Source: JBMHDW01 sp049889175 (GTDB taxonomy: Bacteria > Pseudomonadota > Gammaproteobacteria > Comchoanobacterales > Comchoanobacteraceae). From it: 64,000 nt of DNA. The notes below the pieces were generated by a model. That model saw nothing but the letters and a program-made list of their open reading frames with translations, ran no database searches and had not been told where the DNA came from. The DNA lies in the NCBI GenBank assembly GCA_049889175.1, contig JBMHDW010000001.1, positions 1 to 64,000 on the forward strand, read 5' to 3'. The position numbers and the translations under genes are program-made. Shown here in pieces: positions 1 through 9,624 of the stretch (position 1 is the first letter of the stretch; the number at the start of each line of letters is the position of its first letter).

Positions 1-199
1 AAAGCTGATATTTAATGTTGATCTTTATCTAGATAACCCATCATCAGAAAAACCAGATCCTTCATCAAAAAGCAAGACGTCATTTACGTCTAAAGTTTCA
101 GAGGGGTTTTCAATTCTATCAGCACAATCAATGATCAAAGATATTGTCGAGAGCTTACAAGATCCATCAAGCAGCACACATAAACAATCTAAAAATTAG
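1..199 (+). CDS. 3' end of a third ankyrin-like array protein (truncated by window edge)
   Basis: An open frame enters from the left edge (frame beginning at base 2) and ends at the TAG at 197-199. The roughly 65 visible residues match the C-termini of the two complete genes that follow almost residue for residue, including the Ser/Pro/Lys-rich tail (SSEKPDPSSK, then SFTSKVSE, ending in SKN or PKN). It is therefore the last part of another member of the same tandem family. The ankyrin part, if present, lies outside the window. Function is unknown; it is a candidate secreted effector only by analogy with its neighbours. Confidence 0.85.
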   Translation, partial: KLIFNVDLYLDNPSSEKPDPSSKSKTSFTSKVSEGFSILSAQSMIKDIVESLQDPSSSTHKQSKN

Positions 200-285
200 A
201 CTTAAAAGAATAAAGACTTATCATCACTTAAATCCAATGGTGGTGGCTAATAGCTTTTTCACTCCACAACATCAACATTTTGTAT
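189..285 (-). pseudogene. remnant copy of the 3' end of the convergent gene (copy 1)
   Basis: These 97 bases match 5267-5362, the last codons of the minus-strand gene beyond the array. Read on the minus strand they still spell a similar C-terminus (for example DLSDDKSL) but are interrupted by in-frame stops and a one-base insertion. Similarity stops abruptly at about 285, where the upstream region of the next ankyrin-like gene begins. This is a duplication junction rather than a gene. Confidence 0.75.
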
Positions 286-392
286 CTCATCCTTAAACCT
301 TTTCACACCAACGCTTAAATAATTAATAAATAACAAAGCAATAACACACTTTTTAAATAAATAGACTATAACTATAGTAACAAGGAGATATC

Positions 393-2741
393 ATGTCTAA
401 ATTTAATCTTTTGGCTGCCATAGAACAATATGCTGAAAAATGCAACCTAACCAAAGGATTATATGATCCTAGAAGAATTATAAATAAATCACCATACCCA
501 TGGGGCAAGACTCAATGCCCTCCGATGATTTTATTATTTCAGTATTTTAATCAATCACAAATTAATACTTTTTTAGAGAACAACATTAAAAACATAGATG
601 GAACAGCATTCTCAAAGCACTTTACTACTTCTTCATGGTTGTCACCAACTCAAATAAATGCCCTTAGTGTTGCCAAAGACAAAGGCTATTATAAGGCTTA
701 TTTGATGGGAGTTGGATGTCTTGATGCAGAAAATCAAAATAAACATCTTAAAGATATACAAGATATATTTAAGAAGTTTTTATCAAATCATTTCAATTAC
801 TCTATATTGAAATATATTCATCACGTTCCCGAAAATATGAAGTTCGACATATTAAAACTACAACGATACGAAACAAGTGGTCCCACCATTTTTGATCTTA
901 TCAAAAGAAGTGTGGCTTTGAAAAACCTCAAATCTTTACTTGCTAATTTAACCATAAAACAAAAATCACAGCTGCTCAACATAAAAAATAATGAACTATC
1001 AGAACTTTTTGTAAATGTTTTAACAGCCATTTGGATTAATGACGAACAAACCCTTACTTCTCTTCTAAAGAAACTAAAAACGCAACAAAAAATTGAGCTA
1101 CTCAAAATACAAAACAATGATGGTTGGTCACCTCTCCACGAGGCTATTGATTATTATAATACTGGCACCATTGATAATACTGGCACCATTGAACTGCTTC
1201 TAAAAGGGTTATCAGCAAATCAAAAATTCGATCTTCTTAAATTAAAAAACAAGTATGGTTCGTCACCTCTTTACCGGGCTGTTAATGACGAAAAAATTGA
1301 TATCATTAAACTTCTTCTTGATGGTATATCACCAGATCAAAAATTTGAGCTTCTTAGCATTACAACCAATGATGATTGGACACTTCTTTACCAGGCTGTT
1401 ACGAATAGCGACAACAAGACCGTTAAAATTCTTCTTGATGGTATATCAAAAGATCAAAAATTCGTTCTTCTTAAATTAAAAACCAAGGATGGTTCGTCAC
1501 CTCTTTACGAGGCTGTTCAACACAGAAACATTGATGCCATTAAACTTTTTCTAGAAGATCTATCACCAGATCAAAAATTCGAGCTACTCAAAATACAAGA
1601 CAAGGATGGTTGGACTACTATTAATATCGTTTCTGATTACCGCAAGGAAAAGATTGAACCGCTTCTTGATGGTATATCAGCAAATCAAAAATTCGATCTT
1701 CTTAAATTAAAAACCATGTATGGTCCGTCACCTCTTTACCAGGCTGTTCAACACAAAAACATTGATGCCATTAAACTTTTTCTAGAAGACCTATCACCAG
1801 ATCAAAAATTCGAGCTACTCAAAATACAAGACAATTTTTTTGGTGAAACACAAACACCTCTTCGTAAGGCTATTTCGTATAAATTTAGTTATCTCATTAA
1901 ACTGCTTCTTAAAGATCTAACAGCTCAGCACAGAGTTTCACTACAATTAAGCGACCCTGAATCAGATTATCAAGTTCCAGAACCATACAAACGATTTGTC
2001 GATTTAAACATTGATATCACTATTCCCTATAAAAAACTCAATGAACAGCAACAATCAATGATTGATGATCGATTACAATCTATGATAGATCATAACCCTG
2101 AACTAGTAACATCTCATATTATTCCATCTTATCAAAAGATGAAAAGAGATAATCTGTTACACATTCATAATAATAGTAAAGAGCAATTGCTTGGTATGAT
2201 TGAAAACTTGCCTGAGGATGAAAAAACCAAACATAGCGACCTGATCAACGAACTCAAAACCAGCCTTGCAAAACAAGATTTGACTCAAGAAGAATCCATG
2301 ACCTTAATGATGCAAGATATGTCTAAAGATAAACACAGCAGTCATTATAAGACCGTAGAAGCATTACGTTTTATTGATAACCTCACTAAGCAATCTTCAA
2401 CGGCTGTTTCAGATAAGCAGCTATCAAAATTAATTGATCATGCCATTACTGAATTAACACAAGACTTACCTGAAAAAGCAGCTTTAAAATCCATCTGGAA
2501 ATTTAGTGACCAATTTTCAAGCGGTCATCTGCAACAGCTTGAAAAACTGCTATTTAATGTTGAACTTTATCGAAATAATCCATCATCAGAAAAACCAGAT
2601 CCTTCATCAAAAAGCAAGCCGTCATTTACGTCTAAAGTTTCAGAGGGGTTTTCAGTTCAATCAGCACAATCTATGATCAAAGACATTGTCCAGAGCTTAA
2701 AAGAACCATCAAGCAACACAACTAATCAACCTAAAAATTAG
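393..2741 (+). CDS. ankyrin-like repeat protein, candidate Dot/Icm effector (array copy 2)
   Basis: A 782-residue soluble protein with no signal peptide or membrane segment. An N-terminal region (about 1-235) is followed by about seven repeats (about 240-510). These carry the ankyrin core (G-x-x-P-L-x-x-A-V, then an IKLLL-type helix) plus an added stretch like SPDQKFELLKIQ, giving a period near 39 residues instead of the usual 33. A charged helical C-terminal domain (about 520-740) and a Ser/Lys-rich tail follow. ATG has AAGGAG five to six bases upstream. The block TTAAATAATTAATAAAT and the bases around the ribosome site are conserved before the next copy too. Ankyrin proteins are common T4BSS cargo, so effector status is an inference. 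No catalytic domain is recognised. Confidence 0.85.
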   Translation: MSKFNLLAAIEQYAEKCNLTKGLYDPRRIINKSPYPWGKTQCPPMILLFQYFNQSQINTFLENNIKNIDGTAFSKHFTTSSWLSPTQINALSVAKDKGYYKAYLMGVGCLDAENQNKHLKDIQDIFKKFLSNHFNYSILKYIHHVPENMKFDILKLQRYETSGPTIFDLIKRSVALKNLKSLLANLTIKQKSQLLNIKNNELSELFVNVLTAIWINDEQTLTSLLKKLKTQQKIELLKIQNNDGWSPLHEAIDYYNTGTIDNTGTIELLLKGLSANQKFDLLKLKNKYGSSPLYRAVNDEKIDIIKLLLDGISPDQKFELLSITTNDDWTLLYQAVTNSDNKTVKILLDGISKDQKFVLLKLKTKDGSSPLYEAVQHRNIDAIKLFLEDLSPDQKFELLKIQDKDGWTTINIVSDYRKEKIEPLLDGISANQKFDLLKLKTMYGPSPLYQAVQHKNIDAIKLFLEDLSPDQKFELLKIQDNFFGETQTPLRKAISYKFSYLIKLLLKDLTAQHRVSLQLSDPESDYQVPEPYKRFVDLNIDITIPYKKLNEQQQSMIDDRLQSMIDHNPELVTSHIIPSYQKMKRDNLLHIHNNSKEQLLGMIENLPEDEKTKHSDLINELKTSLAKQDLTQEESMTLMMQDMSKDKHSSHYKTVEALRFIDNLTKQSSTAVSDKQLSKLIDHAITELTQDLPEKAALKSIWKFSDQFSSGHLQQLEKLLFNVELYRNNPSSEKPDPSSKSKPSFTSKVSEGFSVQSAQSMIKDIVQSLKEPSSNTTNQPKN

Positions 2742-2827
2742 ACTTAAAAGGATAAAGACTTATCATCACTTAAATCAAATAATGGTGGCTCATGGCTTTT
2801 TCACTCCACAACATCAATACTTTGTAT
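2731..2827 (-). pseudogene. remnant copy of the 3' end of the convergent gene (copy 2)
   Basis: Second remnant of the end of the 5267-7159 gene, lying between array copies 2 and 3. Read on the minus strand it keeps IQSIDVVE, then a stop, then DLSDDKSLSF, then another stop. As at 189-285, similarity ends just after the TTTGTAT on the plus strand and is followed by the conserved upstream region of the ankyrin-like genes. The duplicated unit therefore ran from inside the neighbour's 3' end. Confidence 0.75.
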
Positions 2828-2934
2828 CTCATCCTTAAACCTTTTCACACTAATACTTAAATAATTAATAAATATAAAATAATAAAACACTTTTTTGAAA
2901 AATTAGACTATAACTATAGTAACAAGGAGATATC

Positions 2935-5277
2935 ATGTCTAAATTTAATCTTTTGGCTGCCATAGAAGAATATGCTAAAGACTGCAAACTAACCAAAGGA
3001 TTTTTTAATCCTAGAAGAATTTTAAATAAATCACCATACCCATGGGGCAAGACTCCATGCCCTCCGATGATTTTATTATTTCAGTATTTTAATAAATCAC
3101 AAATTAATACTTTTTTAGAGAAAAACATTGATGAAATAGAAGGAACAGCATTCTCAAAGCACTTTACTACTTCTTCAGGGTTATCACCAACTAAAATAAA
3201 TGCCCTTAGTGTTGCCAAAGACAAAGGCTATTATAAGGCTTATTTGATGGGAGTTGGACGTCTTGATGAAGACAGTCAAAAAACATATCTTGAAGATATA
3301 CAAGATATATTTAAGAAGTTTTTATCAGACAATTCTAGTGGTATACGAAATTATTACATTACCAAATATATTAAGCACGTTCCCGAAAATATGAAGTTCG
3401 ACATATTAAAACTACAACAATACGAAACAAGTGGTCCCACCATTTTTGATCTTATCAAAGGAAGAGTGTCTCACATAAACTTCATATCTTTACTTGCTAA
3501 TTTAACCAAAAAACAAAAATCACAGCTGCTCAACGCAAAAAATAATCCACAATTAGAACTTTTTGTAGATGTTTTAATAGCTACTTGGAATGAAGACACA
3601 AAAACCCTTTCTTCTCTCCTTAAGAACCTACCAACGCAACAAAAAATTGAGCTACTCAAAACACAAGACTATTATGATAGAAACCCTCTCTTCGAGGCTA
3701 TTGATTATTATAATACTGGCACCATTAAACTTCTTCTAAAAGGGTTATCACCAAATCAAAAATTCGAGCTATTCAAAATGCAAGTTAGTTATGGGAATAC
3801 ACCTCTTCATCTGGCTATAACTAAAAACAGCGAGGCTATTGAACTGCTTCTTAGTGGCCTATCACCAGTCCAAAAATTAGAGCTACTCAAAATACAAAGT
3901 ACTTTTGGTTATACGCTTCTTTGGAAGGCTGTTAATAATAGAAAACCTGATACCGTTAAAATTCTTCTTGATGGTATATCAAAAGATCAAAAATTTGAGC
4001 TTCTCAAAATACAAACACAGTATTTTCACATAGAAACACCTCTATCCGAGGCTACTCAAAACAATGATATTGATTCCATTAAACTTTTTCTAGAAGACCT
4101 ATCACCAAATCAAAAATTCGAGCTACTCAACATGCAAAATGCACGGGGTAGGAGACCTCTTGATGAAGTTATTTATTATAGAGATACTTATTTCATTGAA
4201 CTTTTTCTAGAAGACCTATCACCAGATCAAAAATTCGATCTTTTTGAAAAAAATGCAAGAGGTACAGCGCCTGTTTTTGGTTATTTGTATTCTTCAAATA
4301 TCAAAAACATTGAAACTTGTCTTAAGTTCCTATCACCAGATCAAAAATTCAAGCTACTCAAAATACAAGACTATTATGGTGAAACACCTCTTCATAAGGC
4401 TATTAAGTATAAAGAACATGATTTCATTAAACTGCTTTTTAAAGATCTAACAGCTCAGCACAGAGTTTCACTACAATTAGACGACCCTGAATCAGATTAT
4501 CAAGTTCCAGATTCATATCAAATTTTTCTCAAAAAAAATATTGATATCACTATTCCCTATAAAAAACTCAAGGACAAGCAACAATCAATGATTGATGATC
4601 AATTACAATCTATGATGGATCATAACCCTGAACTAATAACATCACATATTATTCCATCTTATCAAAAGATGAAAAGTAATAGCCAAGCCCTTCATAATAA
4701 GAGTAAAGAGCAATTGCTTGGTATGATTGAAAACTTGCCTGAGGATGAAAAAAACAAACATAGCGACCTGATCAACGAACTCAAAACCAGCCTTGCAAAA
4801 CAAGATTTGACTCAAGAAGAATCCATGAACTTAATGATGCAAGATATGTCTAAAGATAAACACAGCAGTCATTATAAGACCGTAGAAGCATTACGTTTTA
4901 TTGATAAACTCACTAAGCAATCTTCAACTGCTGTTTCAGAGGAGCAGCTATCAACATTGATTGATCATGCCATTACTGAATTGACAATAGACTTACCTGA
5001 AAAAGCAGCTTTAAAAGCCATCAGGCAATTTAAGAAGCAATTTTCAAGCGTTCATCTGAAACAGCTTGAAAAACTGCTATTTAATGTTGATCTTTACCTA
5101 GATAACCCATCATCAGAAAAACCAGACCCTTCAACAAAAAACAAGCGGTCATTTACGTCTAAAGTTTCAGAAGAATTTGACAAAACTGCTATACAGATAG
5201 AACAATCAAATATCAAAAAAATTGTCCAGAGCTTACAAGATCCATCAAGCAACACACATCAACAATCTAAAAATTAG
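2935..5277 (+). CDS. ankyrin-like repeat protein, candidate Dot/Icm effector (array copy 3)
   Basis: A 780-residue paralogue of the preceding gene. The N-terminal about 190 residues and C-terminal about 270 residues are nearly the same, whereas the central ankyrin-like repeats (about 235-510, seven to eight units with the QKFELLKIQ linker) differ more in sequence and arrangement. That pattern suggests the repeat region evolves faster, as expected for a binding surface. No signal peptide, membrane helix or enzyme motif is visible. The same AAGGAG ribosome site precedes the ATG. The last 11 bases overlap the convergent gene. Secreted-effector status is inferred from the repeat type and the Dot/Icm genes in the window. 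Confidence 0.85.
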   Translation: MSKFNLLAAIEEYAKDCKLTKGFFNPRRILNKSPYPWGKTPCPPMILLFQYFNKSQINTFLEKNIDEIEGTAFSKHFTTSSGLSPTKINALSVAKDKGYYKAYLMGVGRLDEDSQKTYLEDIQDIFKKFLSDNSSGIRNYYITKYIKHVPENMKFDILKLQQYETSGPTIFDLIKGRVSHINFISLLANLTKKQKSQLLNAKNNPQLELFVDVLIATWNEDTKTLSSLLKNLPTQQKIELLKTQDYYDRNPLFEAIDYYNTGTIKLLLKGLSPNQKFELFKMQVSYGNTPLHLAITKNSEAIELLLSGLSPVQKLELLKIQSTFGYTLLWKAVNNRKPDTVKILLDGISKDQKFELLKIQTQYFHIETPLSEATQNNDIDSIKLFLEDLSPNQKFELLNMQNARGRRPLDEVIYYRDTYFIELFLEDLSPDQKFDLFEKNARGTAPVFGYLYSSNIKNIETCLKFLSPDQKFKLLKIQDYYGETPLHKAIKYKEHDFIKLLFKDLTAQHRVSLQLDDPESDYQVPDSYQIFLKKNIDITIPYKKLKDKQQSMIDDQLQSMMDHNPELITSHIIPSYQKMKSNSQALHNKSKEQLLGMIENLPEDEKNKHSDLINELKTSLAKQDLTQEESMNLMMQDMSKDKHSSHYKTVEALRFIDKLTKQSSTAVSEEQLSTLIDHAITELTIDLPEKAALKAIRQFKKQFSSVHLKQLEKLLFNVDLYLDNPSSEKPDPSTKNKRSFTSKVSEEFDKTAIQIEQSNIKKIVQSLQDPSSNTHQQSKN

Positions 5278-7159
5278 ACCTAAAGGATAAAGACTTATCA
5301 TCACTTAAATCCAATGGTGGTGGCTCATAGCTTTTTCCCTCAATAACGTCAATACTTTGTATTGAGTCTGGGGATATAATTAACGGAGGCAAGACCATTT
5401 TTTTATTGGGGAAAAAGCGATGCAATACCTCTAAGTAAGATTGGCTTTTGGTATAATATTCCCATGATTGATTAACAGCAGCCCATACCAAACGTTGTAA
5501 TTGCTTATATTGTGTTAATACCCACTCCATATCAGTTTTGGAGAACTTAATGGCAAATACCACCTGTTTTAGTAGCCATTGATGACGATCAAATAACTCT
5601 TTTCGATCTGGAAACTTAAGATAAAGCTCATTAATTTGTTGTAAATTTTTGGGTTTAATAAATTGACAAATCATATTTTGAGCCATCATTTTAGCAAATA
5701 TACGCTTTGCATGAGTATCGGTTATACTATCCATTATTTTCTTTAAATCACTAGGCTGCTTGATAAACACTTTAGGCTGAGTCATTAACCACCCCATCCA
5801 TATCGAACGAAGCTGGGGTATTAATTCATATACTTCAATCAACTGCTCGATCGAACTAAACCAACGCCGTACATCTGGTTTATTAATGACCCATGATGCT
5901 AATTCTGAACTTAAATCAGGATACCATCGAGCAAATAATTTTAAATCTGCAATCGACGTTATAAGACTAGACCCGTCTGTACGCTTTGTTAGAAAAAAAT
6001 GACCCCAGCGTTCGTCGCGAATTCGAAAGCAACGTTCAAGGCTCTCAAACGAATTAATTGACTTTACATTTTTAGATAAATAGCCTTTTTTAGCACACAT
6101 CCATCTTAGCCACGTTGTCATAAATGGCTCTTCCGAAAAACCTTTCATAAATTCAATGCAAATATTCGGATTTTTAAAATGGTGATGGTTATTTCTTAAT
6201 GAGAGAAGATGCCATAATTGCTGTCTATGTTCTGGCATCCCTTGTGCTGCAGCACTTATTATTTTAGCTCGATTTATTTCAGCTTCTTCTATTGGCTTTA
6301 AATGATGGGTTTTCTCAATAATCATCTTTAACCATGGTTCTTTGTCTTTATTTTTCATCACCATATTAATCGCTGCAAAGTCTGTAACTTCCCGTATAAA
6401 TGGGGGTAATACATTTTTTTTAAACAACCATTTAGTCCATGCATCATAGACTGTAGGATAAGCAATAACTAATGCTTTGACATCCATTCCATCTCTCATG
6501 ATACGATTAAAAATAGAGCCATTTGGATTAAGTAACCTCCAGATCTGTTTTTGATAGTTCGGCATGACATACAAAAATCTTGCAATATCCTGACCTCGAT
6601 TAAGCCATCGCGTTTGCTCTGAAGATGCTGCACAATGCTTTAAAATGATCTTTTTAGCGCCTTCATATTGTAACAACACCAAAACATCATCTAAACCACT
6701 TGGTGTTAGCGCTACAAAATCACTTAACTGAGTAAATTCGCTGACATCATTAGGCAATAATCGACTATCGCCAGAATACATCACGTTAACATGAGAAGCA
6801 CTTCCCATCTTAGGAGCTTCTTTATCAACAGCAATGATGCGTTTATCAGCTAAACTCATGACACCTCTTTCACGATCTTCCTGGTGCTCATATTGGTTAA
6901 TTAAAGTTTGATAGTAATCTTTGATTAAACATCGAATTTCTTCTTGGTGTTTTGATAGGATAAAACCCATTGATGGATCTAAAAACTCTTGGATTGATGG
7001 AAATAAATTCCAATCAGCAAGGTCAACATCTGGTAATTTTGCATGACATGTTTTTAATATTTCCCAATGTTCTGGTTTAATCGCAAAGATTAAATCTAAA
7101 TGAAAGTATTGTTTCGCTCGCTCTAAAATGACCTGTTGATCTCTCCATGCTAATGTCAC
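5267..7159 (-). CDS. unknown protein with W-containing helical repeats
   Basis: Not recognised. The frame is open up to an ATG at 7291, but that would overlap the start of the divergent permease gene. A GTG at 7159 has AAGGAG six bases upstream and leaves about 120 bases for two promoters, so I prefer it (630 residues). The protein looks soluble and all-helical. It has an irregular repeat of roughly 40 residues in which a D-L helix and a Y-P turn lead to a W-x-x-W-[LMV] helix (WTKWL, WLRWM, WMGWL). Its 3' end has been copied into the spacers of the adjacent ankyrin array. Possibly an effector, but only its position suggests this. Confidence 0.75.
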   Translation of the reverse strand: MTLAWRDQQVILERAKQYFHLDLIFAIKPEHWEILKTCHAKLPDVDLADWNLFPSIQEFLDPSMGFILSKHQEEIRCLIKDYYQTLINQYEHQEDRERGVMSLADKRIIAVDKEAPKMGSASHVNVMYSGDSRLLPNDVSEFTQLSDFVALTPSGLDDVLVLLQYEGAKKIILKHCAASSEQTRWLNRGQDIARFLYVMPNYQKQIWRLLNPNGSIFNRIMRDGMDVKALVIAYPTVYDAWTKWLFKKNVLPPFIREVTDFAAINMVMKNKDKEPWLKMIIEKTHHLKPIEEAEINRAKIISAAAQGMPEHRQQLWHLLSLRNNHHHFKNPNICIEFMKGFSEEPFMTTWLRWMCAKKGYLSKNVKSINSFESLERCFRIRDERWGHFFLTKRTDGSSLITSIADLKLFARWYPDLSSELASWVINKPDVRRWFSSIEQLIEVYELIPQLRSIWMGWLMTQPKVFIKQPSDLKKIMDSITDTHAKRIFAKMMAQNMICQFIKPKNLQQINELYLKFPDRKELFDRHQWLLKQVVFAIKFSKTDMEWVLTQYKQLQRLVWAAVNQSWEYYTKSQSYLEVLHRFFPNKKMVLPPLIISPDSIQSIDVIEGKSYEPPPLDLSDDKSLSFRSNF

Positions 7160-7282
7160 CCAATACTCCTTGTTGTTAGAAATAGTGCCATAATGCAAGA
7201 CAACGTTCAAATCCTTTTCAGGTTTTGCTTGCTGTATTTGAATACTTTGTAATAATGTAAAACCAATCAAGGAGAAACAATC

Positions 7283-8542
7283 ATGAGTCAATCAGTTTTA
7301 GGTGGAGCAATGTTAGTGGCAGGAACTGCAATCGGTGCAGGCATGTTGGCACTTCCATTAACCGTTGGTTTAAATGGTTTTGCTATTTCATCACTGATTA
7401 TGTTTGCTGTCTTTGGCTTCATGCTGGCAACTCTTTTTTTACTACTTGAAGCATCATTGCGCTATCAAAAAGATGACCAAGCTCACATTATTTCTTTATC
7501 AGGCTACTACCTTGGTAAGTATGCGAAACTAGCTAGCTGGATTTGTTTTCTTATCGTCCTTATGGCTGCTTGCACCGCTTATCTCACTGCCGGTGGACAA
7601 GCAATAGATCATATGATTCAAGGCTTAGGCCTCAATACAGATAACATCGCATCATCTTTCTCTATATCACCTGATGTATTTTTCATGTGCTCTTTCTTTG
7701 TCGTATTCATTACTATTATTCTGTTTAAACCTCATTGGCTTGATCAAATTAATATTATTCTAATGGTATGTCTCATTTATAGCTTTGTCATGATGTGTTT
7801 GAGCACACTTGGCCAAGCACAACCTCGCTATCTAACTGTTTTACCCAAATCCACTGAATTTATTATGCCCAGCATTCCAATTGTATTGATGGCATTTACG
7901 TCTCACATTATCCTGCCAACTATGAGGCAATATATTAATAACAACCTTCAATCATTGATTAAAATTTTACTCATTGGCAGTCTCATTCCCCTTGCATGTT
8001 ATATTATTTGGAACAGTGTTATTTTAAGTGTCATACCACTTGATACCCTAGATAACATTCATCAACAAAGTGGTGATGCTCTTGATAACTTTATTCAAAT
8101 ATTAAAAGGTAATACAGGTGATATACTCTACTTTTTATGTCAATGCTTTATGTTTTTTGCCTTGGCTACCTCTTATTTAGGTGCTTCACTCAGTTTGACT
8201 GATTTTCTGAAAGATGGACTGAACCATATTATCCCAAGACACAAGCATCATGTCTATCTAGCATTAACCTATTTACCACCATTACTCTTTGCATTATTGT
8301 TCAATCAATTTGTTAAGATTCTTATGCTTGCTGGCATTATGCTAACATTACTCTATGGTGTATTCCCCATACTTATGGTTTGGGTTGCCCGTTACCGTCA
8401 TAAAACCGCCAGTCAATATGTTTTTCCAGGTGGACGGCCCGCATTGATTTTTTTACTCATCATATCAATCTTATTACTGATCATTCCAACATACCTAGTG
8501 CTCTTTCCATTTATTCACCAACTTCTTATTGGAACATCATGA
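7283..8542 (+). CDS. tyrP: aromatic amino-acid permease, TyrP/Mtr (HAAAP) family
   Basis: A 419-residue inner-membrane protein with about eleven hydrophobic helices. It opens with the family hallmark GGAMLVAGTAIGAGMLALP, which forms the unwound first helix that binds substrate in this fold. TyrP of E. coli is about 400 residues. The family imports tyrosine or tryptophan by proton symport; the exact substrate cannot be read here. AAGGAG lies eight bases before the ATG. The stop overlaps the hemE start (ATGATGA), so the two are probably co-transcribed. Legionellales often carry several members of this family, so the symbol denotes family rather than proven specificity. Confidence 0.8.
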   Translation: MSQSVLGGAMLVAGTAIGAGMLALPLTVGLNGFAISSLIMFAVFGFMLATLFLLLEASLRYQKDDQAHIISLSGYYLGKYAKLASWICFLIVLMAACTAYLTAGGQAIDHMIQGLGLNTDNIASSFSISPDVFFMCSFFVVFITIILFKPHWLDQINIILMVCLIYSFVMMCLSTLGQAQPRYLTVLPKSTEFIMPSIPIVLMAFTSHIILPTMRQYINNNLQSLIKILLIGSLIPLACYIIWNSVILSVIPLDTLDNIHQQSGDALDNFIQILKGNTGDILYFLCQCFMFFALATSYLGASLSLTDFLKDGLNHIIPRHKHHVYLALTYLPPLLFALLFNQFVKILMLAGIMLTLLYGVFPILMVWVARYRHKTASQYVFPGGRPALIFLLIISILLLIIPTYLVLFPFIHQLLIGTS

Positions 8543-9558
8543 TGAACCGATTCATAAAAGTACTGCGGGGTGAGTCCGTTGACCGCCCTCCCATATGGAT
8601 GATGCGGCAGGCTGGACGCTATTTACCCGAATTTAAGCAAGAGCGGGCTAAAACCCCGGATTTCATGAGTTTTTGCCATGATATAGAGTCCGTTGTTCGC
8701 GTAACCCTACAACCTTTCAAACGTTTTAATCTGGATGCCGCCATTATCTTTAGTGATATTCTTACCATTCCTCATGCAATGGGACACAATGTGCGGTTTG
8801 TTAAAGGTATCGGGCCAATCTTAGATTCACCTTTACAACCAAATCAATCACTCCTTAAGTTACACTCAGCTGACCTTCAATTTGTGATGAAAGGTATAGA
8901 GGCAACACGGAGTGCCATGGATCATCAGGCCCTTTCTCATATCCCTCTTTTAGGCTTCTCTGCAACCCCTTGGACTTTACTTTGTTATTTAATGGCAGGA
9001 TCTGGATCCAAAGAAGGTTTTACACAAGCTATCGATGCGCTCAACAACCACCATCAGTGGGTCAATACGATTGCTATTGAACTAAACCAAATCATCACCG
9101 ACTATGTGCTCCAGCAAATTGACGCAGGGGCTAATGCCATTATGCTGTTTGACAGCTGGGCACAGTTAGTACCTCGTTCACAATATGAGTCGATTTTCAT
9201 TCCCTGCCACGAAAAACTCATTGCTAATATTCGACGTCATACTGATGCGCCAGTCATTCTTTTTGCAAGAGAGGCCAACGTTAGTATTCCTTGCCTCATT
9301 GATACTGGAGCACACGGGTATTCTGTTGGTCTAGATCATCACATACCAACTCTATGTCAGCAATTTCCACAGGTGACTTGGCAGGGTAATCTATGCCCAG
9401 ATCTTTTAGCAGATGGCTCCATGGTCGATATTGACCTAGCTATTCAAAAGATGTTACCTCAACAGCCTGCTCGATTTATTGCCAATCTTGCTCACGGCAT
9501 TAGACCTCACACCCCCATTGAAAATGTCCAACATTGGGTCAATCAAATCACTCAATAA
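8539..9558 (+). CDS. hemE: uroporphyrinogen decarboxylase
   Basis: HemE removes the four acetate carboxyls of uroporphyrinogen III to give coproporphyrinogen III, in the cytosolic haem pathway. The 339 residues match the usual length. The N-terminal signature PPIWMMRQAGRYLPEF, which contains the substrate-binding arginines, is intact. So are IIFSDILTIPHAMG, with its conserved Asp, and the C-terminal NLAHGI segment. Two adjacent ATG codons are possible starts; the first overlaps the permease stop by four bases, pointing to translational coupling. Nothing unusual is seen. Confidence 0.96.
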   Translation: MMNRFIKVLRGESVDRPPIWMMRQAGRYLPEFKQERAKTPDFMSFCHDIESVVRVTLQPFKRFNLDAAIIFSDILTIPHAMGHNVRFVKGIGPILDSPLQPNQSLLKLHSADLQFVMKGIEATRSAMDHQALSHIPLLGFSATPWTLLCYLMAGSGSKEGFTQAIDALNNHHQWVNTIAIELNQIITDYVLQQIDAGANAIMLFDSWAQLVPRSQYESIFIPCHEKLIANIRRHTDAPVILFAREANVSIPCLIDTGAHGYSVGLDHHIPTLCQQFPQVTWQGNLCPDLLADGSMVDIDLAIQKMLPQQPARFIANLAHGIRPHTPIENVQHWVNQITQ

Positions 9559-9624
9559 CTAAACTTAAAATAACTGGTTATTCTCATGAAGAAGCGGTAA
9601 AATCAAATGATAACAAGGAGTGTT

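Noticed and set aside
314..327. PmrA-box-like TTAA direct repeats upstream of the ankyrin array genes
   Set aside because: The two TTAA cores are eight bases apart (start to start), not the eleven expected for PmrA binding, and the region is simply AT-rich.
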